A DNA stretch of 64,000 bases from Mycobacterium simiae (GTDB taxonomy: Bacteria > Actinomycetota > Actinomycetes > Mycobacteriales > Mycobacteriaceae). This document shows, one piece after another, positions 1 to 10,415 of this stretch. Below the pieces are notes generated by a model. The model had not been told where the DNA came from and did not search any database. It saw nothing but the letters and a program-made list of their open reading frames with translations. Numbering within the stretch: the stretch's first letter is position 1; the number at the start of each line of letters is the position of its first letter. Both the position numbers and the translations under genes were made by a program. The stretch is from the NCBI RefSeq assembly GCF_010727605.1, contig NZ_AP022568.1, forward strand, positions 2,356,001-2,420,000, read 5' to 3'.

Positions 1-887
<887 letters not shown>

Positions 888-998
888 CAATTCCACGATG
901 CCACGTGTACCCGAGCCGGGCAGCAGGGAATCACGCCGCTAATCCGCCCCGGCGGCAACCGAATTGACCGCCGGCCAGGCAGACCGCGTCGGCGCCGA

Positions 999-2081
999 TC
1001 AGGCCGGCGGCCCGTCGCCCAGTGTCACGGGGGCACTGCGCTCGCCGCCTTGCGCCGATTGCCAGCGCAGCGTGATGACGTCACCGGGGTGATGCGGGAC
1101 CATCACGTCGGTCATTGCGGTGGGGCCATTGATCGCTACATTGTCGACCCCGGTGACGACGTCCCCCGGCCCGATTCCGCTGCCCGCGGCGGGACCACCG
1201 TCGACCACGCGCTGCACCCGCGCCCCGTTGCCGCCGTTCTCGGCCACGCCGAGGCCGAGGAACGCGGTGGGGCCGATGTGCACGGTGTTGGAGGCGGCGC
1301 CGGAGCGGATCTGGTTGGCGACGCCCATCGCGCGGCCGATGGGAATGGCGAAGCCCTGACCACCGGACATCTTGTAGCTGTCGGTCGCGGCCGTGTCCAC
1401 CCCGACCACCTGTCCGGCCATGTTGACCAGTGGCCCTCCGGAGTCGCCGGGCTTGATCGCGGTGTCGGCTTGAATCAATCCGCCCAGCGTCTCGTCGGCG
1501 CCGGTGAGGGTGTCGTTGGCCGATACGGTCTGGTTGAGGGCGACGACGCGGCCGGGTATGACGCTGGGCGCGCCGCCCTGGCCGTGTGTGTTGCCGAGGG
1601 CGACGACCGGCTCGCCGATGGCCACCCCGCCCCCGATCGTGGCGGCGGGCAGACCACCGGCCCCGCGTAGCTGCAGCACCGCTATGTCGGCGCTGCGTGA
1701 GTAGCCGATCACGTCAACGGCGTAGGTCTGGCCGTTGCCGACGTCGAACGCGCTGATGTCGGTGGCGGCCGAGATCACGTGATTGTTGGTCAACACGACA
1801 CCGCCCGGATCGATGACGATGCCGGTTCCGGCCCCGACCGCACTGTTGTAGCCGAATCTGGTGTTGATGTTGACGAGCTGCGGTCCTACCTGGGCGGCGA
1901 TCGCGGCGGGGTCGAGCGGGAACATCGGCCTGTCCGCGTAGCGGTCCAGTGCCAGGTGCGGCGGCGCGGCGGCGGCCGGAACCCCGGTCAGGCTCAGGGA
2001 CAGGCCCAGGCCCAGTCCGAGCACAGCCAGCAAACCGGCCAACCGTGACCACCAGACCGAGCGGTGGTGCCATTTGCCCAT
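999..2081 (-). CDS. pepA: Secreted trypsin-like serine protease with PDZ domain (PepA/Mtb32A)
   Basis: 360 residues. A signal peptide with a long hydrophobic stretch (about 15-33) ends in an Ala-rich cleavage region. The chymotrypsin-fold domain carries His about 101 (TNNHV), Asp about 132 (SADIAVLQL) and Ser about 214 (GDSGGP), so the catalytic triad is intact. A PDZ domain fills about 270-350. The sequence closely resembles M. tuberculosis Rv0125, the secreted antigen Mtb32A. The ATG at 2081 was preferred over the longer frame because GGGAGG lies just upstream and the hydrophobic segment then follows directly. It probably shares a transcript with treS downstream. Confidence 0.93.
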   Translation of the reverse strand: MGKWHHRSVWWSRLAGLLAVLGLGLGLSLSLTGVPAAAAPPHLALDRYADRPMFPLDPAAIAAQVGPQLVNINTRFGYNSAVGAGTGIVIDPGGVVLTNNHVISAATDISAFDVGNGQTYAVDVIGYSRSADIAVLQLRGAGGLPAATIGGGVAIGEPVVALGNTHGQGGAPSVIPGRVVALNQTVSANDTLTGADETLGGLIQADTAIKPGDSGGPLVNMAGQVVGVDTAATDSYKMSGGQGFAIPIGRAMGVANQIRSGAASNTVHIGPTAFLGLGVAENGGNGARVQRVVDGGPAAGSGIGPGDVVTGVDNVAINGPTAMTDVMVPHHPGDVITLRWQSAQGGERSAPVTLGDGPPA

Positions 2082-2229
2082 CCCGTACCTCCCTGAATCG
2101 GGGTCCGAATCATAAGCGGCCCAGCCTTGATATCTGGGCCGCACAGCGTTGTGTACCTCACCGTAATGCAGCTAGCCGGTTCCGGCCCTACAAAATGGCG
2201 GCCCACTATTGCGCCCCTAAGCTGGCACG

Positions 2230-2655
2230 GTGGGCGAATTCCACCCCAAAGCCAGCTTCACCCGGGCCCCGGTGGCCCGGCTGGCCAGCAGCACGCCGGA
2301 CGGCAGACCGCACCTGGTGCCGATCGTGTTCGCGCTGGCCGACGACGCCGGCGCGGGGCGCGAGGTGGTGTACACCGCCATCGACGCAAAGCCGAAAAGC
2401 ACGCTGCAGCTACGTCGACTGGCGAACATCGCGAGCAACGCTCGGGTCAGCCTGCTGGTCGACCACTACGCCGACGACTGGACACAGCTGTGGTGGGTGC
2501 GGGTCGACGGTGTGGCGGCCATTCATCACTCGGGCGACCCGATGCAGACCGGGTATCGACTGCTTCGCGCGAAATACCCTCAGTACCAAGAGGTTTCGCT
2601 GAACGGGCCGGTCGTCGCGATCACCGTGCACCGTTGGTCCAGCTGGCACGCCTGA
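2230..2655 (+). CDS. PPOX-class F420-dependent oxidoreductase family protein (Rv0121c-like)
   Basis: 141 residues with the split beta-barrel flavin-binding fold of the pyridoxamine-phosphate-oxidase/F420 superfamily. Typical stretches are FTRAPVARLASSTPDGRPHLVPIVF near the start, the KPKSTLQLRRLANI segment and the WVRVDGVA strand. Such proteins bind F420, FMN or haem-like ligands; the cofactor here is inferred only from similarity to Rv0121c. The start is a GTG at 2230; there is no good in-frame ATG. It faces away from pepA across 148 bp and is followed by fusA2 on the same strand after 119 bp, the same neighbours as in M. tuberculosis. Confidence 0.82.
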   Translation: MGEFHPKASFTRAPVARLASSTPDGRPHLVPIVFALADDAGAGREVVYTAIDAKPKSTLQLRRLANIASNARVSLLVDHYADDWTQLWWVRVDGVAAIHHSGDPMQTGYRLLRAKYPQYQEVSLNGPVVAITVHRWSSWHA

Positions 2656-2774
2656 CCGGCAACCACCGGCGCCGCGGTTGCGGCCTTGTGTTGGGCGGCC
2701 GGTGGGAGAAAGGTTGCCTGTACATGCTGTGAGCCAAGACACATCGGTCGGCCAAATGAACGTGGAGGAAGGTC

Positions 2775-4946
2775 ATGGCGGACAAGGCAAACACTTCCCA
2801 GGGCGTCGGAGTCGCCCCCACCGCGAACCGCCCCGGCGATGTCCGCAACATCGTCCTGGTGGGCCCCTCCGGCGGCGGCAAGACAACGCTGGTGGAAACC
2901 CTGCTGGTGGCCGCCGGGGTGCTGACCAGACCGGGCTCGGTCACCGACGGCAGCACCATCTGCGACTACGACGACGCCGAAATCCGCCAGCAGCGGTCGG
3001 TGGGTGTCGCAATCGCCTCGCTGGCGCACGGTGGCATCAAGGTCAATCTGATCGACACGCCCGGGTATGCCGACTTCGTCGGCGAGCTGCGGGCCGGTCT
3101 GCGCGCGGCGGACTGCGCGCTATTCGTGATCGCGGCCAACGAGGGCTGCGACGGTATTGACGAACCGACCAAGTCGCTGTGGCAGGAATGCAGCCAGGTC
3201 GGGATGCCCCGCGCTGTGGTGATCACCAAGCTCGACCACGCCCGGGCGGACTATCTGCAAGCTCTGGAAGCCGCGCAGGACGCGTTCGGCGACAAGGTTT
3301 TACCGCTCTACCTGCCGAGCTCTGAAAACAACTGCACCGGGCTGATCGGCCTGCTATCGCAGCAGCGCTACCGGTATTCCGACGGCCAGCGCACCGTCGA
3401 GCCGCCCGATGCCGCCGATGCCGACCGGATCGCGCAGGCCCGCGGCGCGCTGATCGAGGGGATCATCGAAGAATCCGAGGACGAATCGCTGATGGAGCGG
3501 TATCTCGGCGGCGAGTCGATCGACGAATCGGTGCTGATCGAAGATCTGGAGCGGGCCGTGGCCCGCGGATCGTTCTTCCCGGTGATCCCGGTGTGCAGTG
3601 GCACCGGTGTCGGCACCCTGGAATTGCTCGAGGTCGCCACCCGCGGTTTCCCGTCGCCGATGGAACACCCACTCCCGGAGGTGTTCACCCCGCACGGCGC
3701 CCCGCACGCGGAGCTGGCCTGCGATGCCGAAGCACCCCTGCTGGCGGAGGTGGTGAAGACGACGTCGGACCCCTACGTCGGCAGGGTGAGCCTGGTCCGG
3801 GTGTTCTCCGGGACCATCAGGCCCGACACGACGGTGCATGTGTCGGGCCATTTTTCGTCCTTCTTCGGCGACCGGACCCCGGGGAGCGCCAACACTCATC
3901 CCGATCACGACGAGGACGAGCGGATCGGGGTGTTGTCGTTCCCGCTGGGCAAACAGCAACGGCCCGCACCGGAAGTCGTCGCCGGCGACATCTGCGCCAT
4001 CGGCAAGCTGAGCCGCGCCGAGACCGGCGACACACTCTCGGACAAGGCCGAACCGCTGGTGCTCAAGCCGTGGGCCATGCCGGAGCCGTTGTTGCCGATT
4101 GCCATTGCGGCGCATGCCAAGACCGATGAAGACAAGCTCTCGGTCGGGTTGGCCCGGCTGGCCGCCGAGGACCCGACGCTGCGAATCGAGCAGAATCAGG
4201 AAACACACCAGATCGTGCTGTGGTGCATGGGTGAGGCCCACGCCGGCGTGGTCCTGGATGCACTGGCCAACCGGTACGGCGTGACCGTGGACACCGTCGA
4301 ATTACGCGTCCCGCTGCGGGAGACGTTCGGCGGCAAGGCCAAAGGCCACGGCCGCCACGTCAAGCAGTCGGGCGGGCACGGCCAGTACGCGGTGTGTGAC
4401 ATCGAGGTCGAGCCGCTACCCGAGGGCACCGGGTTCGAGTTCGTCGACAAGGTGGTCGGCGGCGCGGTACCGCGTCAATTCATTCCGAGCGTGGAGAAGG
4501 GCGTCCGAGCGCAGATGGAGAAGGGCGTGCACGCCGGCTATCCCGTGGTCGATATCCGGGTCACCCTGCTGGACGGCAAGGCTCACAGTGTGGACTCGTC
4601 GGACTTCGCGTTTCAGATGGCCGGTGCCCTGGCGTTGCGTGAGGCCGCGGCCGCAACCAAGGTCACCCTGCTCGAGCCGATCGACGAGATTTCGGTGCTG
4701 GTGCCCGACGATTTCGTGGGCGCGGTGATGGGTGATCTGTCCGGCCGTCGCGGCCGCGTGCTGGGCACCGACACGGCGGGCCAGGACCGCACGGTGGTGC
4801 GGGCGGAGGTGCCTCAGGTCGAGCTGACGCGGTACGCGGTCGATCTGCGCTCACTCGCGCATGGGGCCGCATCGTTTACCCGATCGTTCGTCCGTTACGA
4901 GCCGATGCCCGAGTCCGCGGCGGCCAAGATGAAGGCTAGTGTTTGA
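2775..4946 (+). CDS. fusA2: Elongation factor G-like GTPase FusA2
   Basis: 723 residues, the EF-G paralogue known as FusA2 in mycobacteria (Rv0120c). G-domain motifs: G1 GPSGGGKTT at 30-38, G3 DTPGYADF near 94, and a G4 reading TKLD near 152 rather than the NKxD of canonical EF-G. EF-G domain IV and V signatures follow (GGHGQYAVCDIEVEPLPEG, and the C-terminal RGRVLGTDT region). The family has no firmly established role; a canonical translocase FusA is expected elsewhere in the genome. The ATG at 2775 has GAGGAAGG upstream. The small membrane protein gene starts 53 bp downstream and may be cotranscribed. Confidence 0.9.
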   Translation: MADKANTSQGVGVAPTANRPGDVRNIVLVGPSGGGKTTLVETLLVAAGVLTRPGSVTDGSTICDYDDAEIRQQRSVGVAIASLAHGGIKVNLIDTPGYADFVGELRAGLRAADCALFVIAANEGCDGIDEPTKSLWQECSQVGMPRAVVITKLDHARADYLQALEAAQDAFGDKVLPLYLPSSENNCTGLIGLLSQQRYRYSDGQRTVEPPDAADADRIAQARGALIEGIIEESEDESLMERYLGGESIDESVLIEDLERAVARGSFFPVIPVCSGTGVGTLELLEVATRGFPSPMEHPLPEVFTPHGAPHAELACDAEAPLLAEVVKTTSDPYVGRVSLVRVFSGTIRPDTTVHVSGHFSSFFGDRTPGSANTHPDHDEDERIGVLSFPLGKQQRPAPEVVAGDICAIGKLSRAETGDTLSDKAEPLVLKPWAMPEPLLPIAIAAHAKTDEDKLSVGLARLAAEDPTLRIEQNQETHQIVLWCMGEAHAGVVLDALANRYGVTVDTVELRVPLRETFGGKAKGHGRHVKQSGGHGQYAVCDIEVEPLPEGTGFEFVDKVVGGAVPRQFIPSVEKGVRAQMEKGVHAGYPVVDIRVTLLDGKAHSVDSSDFAFQMAGALALREAAAATKVTLLEPIDEISVLVPDDFVGAVMGDLSGRRGRVLGTDTAGQDRTVVRAEVPQVELTRYAVDLRSLAHGAASFTRSFVRYEPMPESAAAKMKASV

Positions 4947-4999
4947 GGTTGTTTGAAAGCACCTGCGAACCAGCTAGATTGGGATCGGCGAATTCGATC

Positions 5000-5470
5000 A
5001 TGTCGACGTTCAACGGACTGCCTGCACATATCCTGCTGAATCATTTCGTCGTAGTGTTGGGTCCGCTGACAGCGGTCCTGGCGATCCTGTGCGCGTTGTG
5101 GCCGACGGTACGCCGCCGGCTGATCTGGGTGGTGGTGGCGCTGGCAATCGGCACCCTGGTCCTGACCCCGCTGACCGAGAACTCAGGCGCTTGGTTGGCC
5201 GCGCGGGTGGGCACCGCCCCGATCCTGACCCGGCATGAGCAGCTTGGCGAAACGCTGGTCTACATCGTCGCCGCGTTGGCCGCCACCGTGGCGGTATTGG
5301 CGGTGATCCATGTTCGCCAGGAGCGCGGCGACACCGTGAAAGTGCCGCTGCACATCCTGGTCGGCGTGCTGGTGGTGGCGGCGGCGGTGGCTACCCTGGT
5401 GCAGACCTACCGCATCGGCGATTCCGGCGCCCGGGCCGCGTGGGGCAATGTGACCTCGTCGGCGCCGTAA
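5000..5470 (+). CDS. Small four-helix membrane protein, DUF2231-like
   Basis: 156 residues with about four predicted membrane helices (about 12-35, 42-62, 85-107, 118-140). The N-terminal GLPAHILLNHFVVVLGPLT and the short HEQLGET loop resemble DUF2231 membrane proteins, which conserve histidines at the membrane edge and may bind haem; function is unknown. The ATG at 5000 was chosen because a start at 4943 would add a charged, non-conserved leader overlapping fusA2. It converges with the fadD7-like gene, whose stop lies 33 bp away. Confidence 0.65.
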   Translation: MSTFNGLPAHILLNHFVVVLGPLTAVLAILCALWPTVRRRLIWVVVALAIGTLVLTPLTENSGAWLAARVGTAPILTRHEQLGETLVYIVAALAATVAVLAVIHVRQERGDTVKVPLHILVGVLVVAAAVATLVQTYRIGDSGARAAWGNVTSSAP

Positions 5471-5503
5471 TCGCTTGCCGTGCAGCATGTCTCGCGAGCG
5501 GTA

Positions 5504-7084
5504 TTAGCGGGCGAACTGCTCGCTCACCGCGCGCCGGTCCAGCGATCCCTTCGCGGTGTGGGGCAGCGCGCTGGTCTGCACGAACGTTGCGGGCACCTCG
5601 TAGGGCGCTAGTCGTTCGCGGCAGAACTCGGTCAGTTGCTCGGGGTCCAGCGACGTCGAATCCCGAGCGACGATCGCCGCGGCCACCGCTTCGCCGTACA
5701 TCTTGTCCGGCCGCCCGAACACGGCGACTTCCAGCACATCGGGATGGCTCGCCAACACGCCCTCCACGCGCTCCGGTGAAATCTTCTCCCCGCCGCGGTT
5801 GATGAGTTCCTTGATGCGCCCGCGGATCCGCAGGTCTCCCGCGGCCGACAGGGAGCCGAGATCGCCGGTGCGCAGCCAGCCGTCGGTGAAGTTGGCGGCG
5901 GTGATCGCCGGGTCACCCAGGTAGCCGCGCACCACGGTCGGGCCGCGCAGCCACACTTCACCGGTGGTTTCGGCAGCCAGTGGCTGCCCGTCCGGATTGA
6001 CAATGCGAATCTCAGGGCTGGTCGACTTTCCGACGAGACCTGTTGTCTCGGCAGGGTTTTCGATTTGATCGAGTCCGGTGGTGGTAACCTGGTGGGTGCC
6101 CTCGGTCATTCCGAACGCGCACACCACCGTCGCGCCGAACGTGTCCTGCAACGCGCGGGCCGTTTCCGGGGTCAGCGGCGCGCTGCAGCTGCGGATGAAG
6201 CGCAACGACGCGTGTTCGGGGCCGCTGTGTTCGCTCTTGGCCCGCTCCAACAGGATCTGGTGAATGGTGGGGACGGCGGTGTACCAGGTGGCCTTGACGG
6301 CGTCGATGTCGTCCCAGAAGGTGTGCGCCGAGAACTTTCCGCGCGCGGGCAACGCCAGCCTGCCGCCGGATGCCAGCGTCGACAGCAGCGCGGCCACCAG
6401 GCCGTGGCCGTGGTAAAGGGGCATCACCGCAACCGTCGCGTCCTGCGGGCCCAGCTGATAGGCGGCGACGATGGCCCGGACCGAGCTGGCGATGTTCGTG
6501 TGCGTCCAGGGCACCATTTTCGGGGTGCCGGTGGTGCCCCCGGTGAACATGATCATCGCGTCGTCGTGGCGGAGCCCCTCGGGCCTGGACACCGCGCGGC
6601 TCGGCGGCGTTGCGGCGTCCAGCTGCACCGACGCGGCGCCGTCGCGGTCCACCGTCACGGTGCAGGGCCACCAAACCACCCCGGCCTCTTCGTCCTCGCT
6701 CGGGCGCCCGCCGTCAACGAGCACCACGCTCGCCCCCGCAACCTCGGTCCGGGCCCGTTGATCAGCGACCGGCAAGGCCGGGTCCAACGGAACCGCGATC
6801 AGTTCCGCGCGCGAGGCGGCCAGCAGGCCGACGACGAATTCGGCGTTGCTTGCGCACCGCAGCGCCACCCGGTCCCCGGGCTGCAGACCGGCGGCTGTCA
6901 GCTGTTTCGCCAGGTCGTCGACCAGCCTGGTCAGCGCGCCGTAGCTCACCGAGATGCGCTCGGAAGTGACAACGAGTGCGGTCAGTTCTGTGGAGCGACC
7001 GGCCACGGCGGCGACCAAGTCGGCCACGCTTGGCGCCTCGCCGGCCAATTCCGCTGCTGAGAGCTGGGTCATCGAGTCAAACAT
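5504..7084 (-). CDS. fadD7: FadD7-like acyl-CoA synthetase, probable oxalate--CoA ligase
   Basis: 526 residues, AMP-forming ligase of the ANL superfamily. It has the P-loop FTGGTTGTPKMVPWTH, the A5-like AFGMTEGTHQ, the hinge LRTGDLG and the C-terminal lysine in HTAKGSLDRRAV. It corresponds to M. tuberculosis FadD7 (Rv0119). The family includes plant AAE3 and yeast Pcs60, which are oxalyl-CoA synthetases. Divergence from oxcA makes oxalate a likely substrate here, so the pair would convert oxalate to oxalyl-CoA and then formyl-CoA. ATG 7084 has GGAAGGA upstream; ATG 7072 is an alternative. Confidence 0.85.
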   Translation of the reverse strand: MFDSMTQLSAAELAGEAPSVADLVAAVAGRSTELTALVVTSERISVSYGALTRLVDDLAKQLTAAGLQPGDRVALRCASNAEFVVGLLAASRAELIAVPLDPALPVADQRARTEVAGASVVLVDGGRPSEDEEAGVVWWPCTVTVDRDGAASVQLDAATPPSRAVSRPEGLRHDDAMIMFTGGTTGTPKMVPWTHTNIASSVRAIVAAYQLGPQDATVAVMPLYHGHGLVAALLSTLASGGRLALPARGKFSAHTFWDDIDAVKATWYTAVPTIHQILLERAKSEHSGPEHASLRFIRSCSAPLTPETARALQDTFGATVVCAFGMTEGTHQVTTTGLDQIENPAETTGLVGKSTSPEIRIVNPDGQPLAAETTGEVWLRGPTVVRGYLGDPAITAANFTDGWLRTGDLGSLSAAGDLRIRGRIKELINRGGEKISPERVEGVLASHPDVLEVAVFGRPDKMYGEAVAAAIVARDSTSLDPEQLTEFCRERLAPYEVPATFVQTSALPHTAKGSLDRRAVSEQFAR

Positions 7085-7184
7085 CGCCGTGATCCTTCCG
7101 CCTCCTCATCCCGGTGACAACACCCGATTGCAACCTGACTGCAACGATGCCGGCAAACCATCCGCTGCGTCCAATACTGTTCAT

Positions 7185-7205
7185 CTGACGATTGATAATC
7201 GGCAG
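7185..7205. promoter_or_regulatory. Palindromic operator candidate between fadD7 and oxcA
   Basis: Inverted repeat with arms CTGaCGATT and AATCGgCAG around a 3-bp centre; eight of ten base pairs match. It lies in the 203-bp divergent promoter region, 83 bp upstream of the oxcA start and 100 bp upstream of the fadD7 start. A LysR-type regulator gene, oxyS, sits at the other end of oxcA, so OxyS is the obvious candidate ligand. That link is inference only. Confidence 0.5.
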
Positions 7206-7227
7206 CTATTGAACCAGCTATCGAACC
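7204..7227. repeat. 12-bp tandem direct repeat in the fadD7-oxcA promoter
   Basis: Two adjoining copies, AGCTATTGAACC and AGCTATCGAACC, differ at one base. They abut the palindrome just upstream. Tandem sites of about one helical turn suit cooperative binding by a dimeric regulator, but the sequence shows only the repeat. Confidence 0.55.
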
Positions 7228-7287
7228 TACGCCATGCCACCGAGCGGCGCGTGGTGACCAGCGGGCATCGCCGAGGAGGAGCGGGAC

Positions 7288-8994
7288 ATGACCACCAGCG
7301 CCGGCCTGACCGACGGCTTTCACATCGTCGTCGACGCCCTACAAACCAACGACATTCACACCATCTACGGCATCGTCGGCATCCCGATCACCGACCTCGC
7401 GCGCGTCGCGCAGGCGGCCGGGATGCGCTATATCGGCTTCCGGCAGGAGACGTCCGCCGGTAATGCCGCCGCCGCGGCCGGATTTCTCACCGGCCGGCCC
7501 GGAGTCTGCTTGACGACCTCCGGCCCCGGCTTCCTCAACGGTCTGCCCGCGCTGGCGAACGCGACCACGAACTGCTTCCCGATGATCCAGATCTCGGGTT
7601 CGAGCAATCGAGCGTTGGTCGATTTGCAGCGCGGCGATTACCAAGAACTCGACCAGCTCAATGCCGCCCGGCCGTTCGCGAAGGCGGCCTTGCGGGTCGA
7701 CCGGGTCGAGGACATTGGGCGCGCCGTGGCCCGCGCGATCCGCACCGCGGTCTCCGGCCGACCGGGCGGGGTGTATCTCGACATTCCGGGCGCGGTACTG
7801 GGCCAGGCGATGGATGTGGCGGCAGCGGCCCACAGCGTATGGCGGGTCGTCGACCCCGCGCCCCGGCAGCTGCCGGCGCCCGAGGCGATCGATCGTGCGC
7901 TCCAGATGCTTGGACAGGCGCGCCGGCCGCTTATCGTGCTCGGTAAGGGTGCCGCATACGCCCGCGCCGACCACGACATTCGGGAGTTCGTGCAGGCCAG
8001 TGGAATTCCGTTTCTGCCGATGTCGATGGCCAAGGGGCTGCTGCCGGATTCGCACCCGCAGTCCGTCGCGGCCGCCCGCTCGCTGGCCATCGCCCGCGCG
8101 GACGCGGTGCTGCTGGTCGGTGCGCGACTGAATTGGCTCCTCGGGCACGGGGAATCGCCGCAGTGGTCTGCCGATGCCAAGTTCCTGCAGGTCGACATCG
8201 CCGCATCGGAGTTCGACAGCAACCAACCCATCGCGGCACCATTGGCCGGTGATATCGCGTCGGTGGTTTCGGCGCTGCGCGACGGCTTGGCCGCCCGTCC
8301 CGTCGACGTGCCGCGGGAATGGATCGACGAGCTGGCCAGCCGCCGAGCGTCCAACGACGCCAAGATGCGGGACCGCCTTGCCGAAAACCCTTATCCGATG
8401 CGCTTTTACAACGCCTTGGGTGCGATCCGTTCGGTGTTGCAAGCGAATCCGAACGTCTACCTGGTCAACGAGGGGGCCAACGCACTTGACTTGGCGCGCA
8501 ACGTGATAGACATGGAGTTGCCCCGACACCGCCTCGACACGGGGACGTGGGGCGTGATGGGCATCGGCATGGGGTATGCGATTGCCGCGGCGGTCGAAAC
8601 GGGCCAGCCGGTCGTCGCGATCGAGGGCGACAGCGCCTTCGGCTTCAGCGGCATGGAAGTCGAGACAATCTGCCGCTATCGGCTGCCGGTAACCGTGGTG
8701 ATCCTCAACAACGGCGGCGTCTACCGCGGCGACGAGAAGCCCACCGGGGATCGTCCAGCGCCGACCGTGCTCAACGCCGCTGCACGTCACGAGCTGATCG
8801 CAGAAGCGTTCGGAGGCAAGGGATATCACGTCACCACGCCGGAGGAGTTGCGGGCCGCGCTGACGGAGTCGCTGGCCTCGAACGGACCGTCGGTCATCGA
8901 CTGTGCACTCGACCCGGCCGCGGGGGTGGAGAGCGGCCACCTGGGCAGCCTCAATCCGACCAGCGCCGCCAGCCGGGTCAGCGCCGCCGGGTGA
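7288..8994 (+). CDS. oxcA: Oxalyl-CoA decarboxylase
   Basis: 568 residues, thiamine-diphosphate enzyme of the oxalyl-CoA decarboxylase/2-hydroxyacyl-CoA lyase group (M. tuberculosis Rv0118c, oxcA). The ThDP glutamate is in FRQETSAGNAAAAAG. The cofactor motif is EGDSAFGFSGMEVETICRY followed about 26 residues after the Asp by NNGGVYRG. It decarboxylates oxalyl-CoA to formyl-CoA and CO2. The ATG at 7288 has a strong GAGGAGGAG upstream. The neighbours, a FadD7-like ligase and the LysR gene oxyS, make a compact oxalate-handling locus. Its last 17 bp overlap the convergent oxyS gene. Confidence 0.9.
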   Translation: MTTSAGLTDGFHIVVDALQTNDIHTIYGIVGIPITDLARVAQAAGMRYIGFRQETSAGNAAAAAGFLTGRPGVCLTTSGPGFLNGLPALANATTNCFPMIQISGSSNRALVDLQRGDYQELDQLNAARPFAKAALRVDRVEDIGRAVARAIRTAVSGRPGGVYLDIPGAVLGQAMDVAAAAHSVWRVVDPAPRQLPAPEAIDRALQMLGQARRPLIVLGKGAAYARADHDIREFVQASGIPFLPMSMAKGLLPDSHPQSVAAARSLAIARADAVLLVGARLNWLLGHGESPQWSADAKFLQVDIAASEFDSNQPIAAPLAGDIASVVSALRDGLAARPVDVPREWIDELASRRASNDAKMRDRLAENPYPMRFYNALGAIRSVLQANPNVYLVNEGANALDLARNVIDMELPRHRLDTGTWGVMGIGMGYAIAAAVETGQPVVAIEGDSAFGFSGMEVETICRYRLPVTVVILNNGGVYRGDEKPTGDRPAPTVLNAAARHELIAEAFGGKGYHVTTPEELRAALTESLASNGPSVIDCALDPAAGVESGHLGSLNPTSAASRVSAAG

Positions 8995-9910
8995 CGCCCA
9001 GCAGCTGGGTGTCGAAGAACTCGTTCAGCGAAAGCTGATGTGCCGCGGCGATGAGTGCCCGCGCGACCGGTGATCCCGGACCGCTGGCATTGGTGGCCAG
9101 CGCAATCTCGGCGGTCACCACCGGGTCGATCATTTCGACAGCGCGTATCTCACCGCCCAGCGGTGACGTCCACAGCCAGGTGTGCGGCACGATGCACGCC
9201 CAGTTACCGCTGGCCACCTGAGCCAGCAACGAAGCCACGGAGTCGGTCTCGACTTGCGGTGCGACGGTGATGCCGTGGCCGGCGAACGTCTCGTCGATGA
9301 TCTGGCGGTCGTGCATATCGGCGGTGAGCAATGCCAACGGTAACTGTGCGGCATCCCGCCACGACAGGGCCGACACCCCGGAGGGAACCATGTCCGCCGA
9401 CGACAGCAGCACGTAATGTTCGGCATACAGCGGGACCAGGTCCACGTCGTTGGCGTCGTCGTGTGCGGCGTGCACGATCGCGGCGTCGAGTTCGAATTCA
9501 CGCAAACGCCGGTACAGTTCGGTGGCGGCCAGTCGTGAATGGATCTGCACCTTCGCTAACGGATGTGCCGAACAGAAGGCGGAAAGCACCAGCGACGCGG
9601 TCGTAGAGGCGGTGGGCACGGTCCCGAGCCGAAGCGTTCCGGTGATCCCGGACCGCACCGCATCCACCTCGGCCTTGAACGCGTCATGCTCGGCCAGAAT
9701 CCGCTTGGCCCACACGACCAGTCGTTCGCCCTCGGGCGTCAGGCCTTCGAAGCTATGTCCCCGGTTGATCAACGTGACGTTCAGCTCGCGCTCCAGTTTG
9801 GCGATCGACGCGGACAGCGCCGGCTGGGACACGTAGCACTTCTCGGCGGCCCGGGCGAAGTGGCGTTCCTGAGCGACCGCGACGAAATACTCCAGCTGAC
9901 GAAAAAGCAA
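8978..9910 (-). CDS. oxyS: LysR-family transcriptional regulator OxyS
   Basis: 310 residues if started at a TTG at 9910, six bases after GAGGAG. This gives the N-terminus LLFRQLEYFVAVAQERHF, which is where LysR helix-turn-helix domains begin; the longer frame adds a non-conserved leader. HTH about 15-45 (AAEKCYVSQPALSASIAKLE), then the periplasmic-binding-protein-like effector domain. It matches M. tuberculosis Rv0117 (OxyS), which has been described as an oxidative-stress regulator. Position beside oxcA suggests it may also control the oxalate genes. It is convergent with oxcA and overlaps it by 17 bp. Confidence 0.82.
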   Translation of the reverse strand: MLFRQLEYFVAVAQERHFARAAEKCYVSQPALSASIAKLERELNVTLINRGHSFEGLTPEGERLVVWAKRILAEHDAFKAEVDAVRSGITGTLRLGTVPTASTTASLVLSAFCSAHPLAKVQIHSRLAATELYRRLREFELDAAIVHAAHDDANDVDLVPLYAEHYVLLSSADMVPSGVSALSWRDAAQLPLALLTADMHDRQIIDETFAGHGITVAPQVETDSVASLLAQVASGNWACIVPHTWLWTSPLGGEIRAVEMIDPVVTAEIALATNASGPGSPVARALIAAAHQLSLNEFFDTQLLGVTRRR

Positions 9911-10415
9911 CCGGACCTCCTCGGCCGCCGGGCACTGATTTTTGCTGAGGTTAACCCGTGCCTGGCCCACCAGCCAGTCCTGCGCGTGCGCCCCAGCGGC
10001 AGCCCGCCGGCCGGCGGCGAAGACCGCACTCCCGCTGCCGCTTTCACGGAACCGTTCACACCACCATTGACGCAACCCTTGACACAACTACCTACCCGCT
10101 CCAGGGTCGTTGGGGGCCATAACTCGTTCGTCCCCGGTTCTTCCCGGCTCTTCCGGTCACCGCCGCCGATATCAACTCCTGGCCCGGCCCAACGACTTTG
10201 GCTGCCGACTCGGCCAGGCGCGCCCGGAAGCCGCGCCCGACCCCACGATCGGCACGGGCGCGGTACCACCGCACGGAATTGAACCCAGACCGGCTCATCA
10301 CCGTGTCACACCACGAAGCGTCGGGGATCGATCGAGAGTTTGCTAAAAGCGGCACCAGCCAAACAACCAGTAGAATATGGTCGTGTTGATCGCACCGTCT
10401 CGGAGGGTGGACGCC
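9911..10415. other. Intergenic region between oxyS and ldtA
   Basis: 505 bp without a convincing gene; open frames on both strands have shadow-like, Arg/Pro-rich translations. It should hold the divergent promoters of oxyS and ldtA. A TAGAAT hexamer at 10371-10376, 39 bp before the ldtA ATG, could be a -10 element, but I see no properly spaced -35 box. Confidence 0.4.

Noticed and set aside
7339..8940. 533-codon minus-strand frame inside oxcA
   Set aside because: Antisense to oxcA, which has complete ThDP motifs and a strong SD; no recognisable domain.
7288..8994. Annotation of the OxcA-like gene as acetolactate synthase
   Set aside because: The EGDSAFGFSGMEVE motif and the FadD7/OxyS neighbourhood fit oxalyl-CoA decarboxylase; no small regulatory subunit gene is present.
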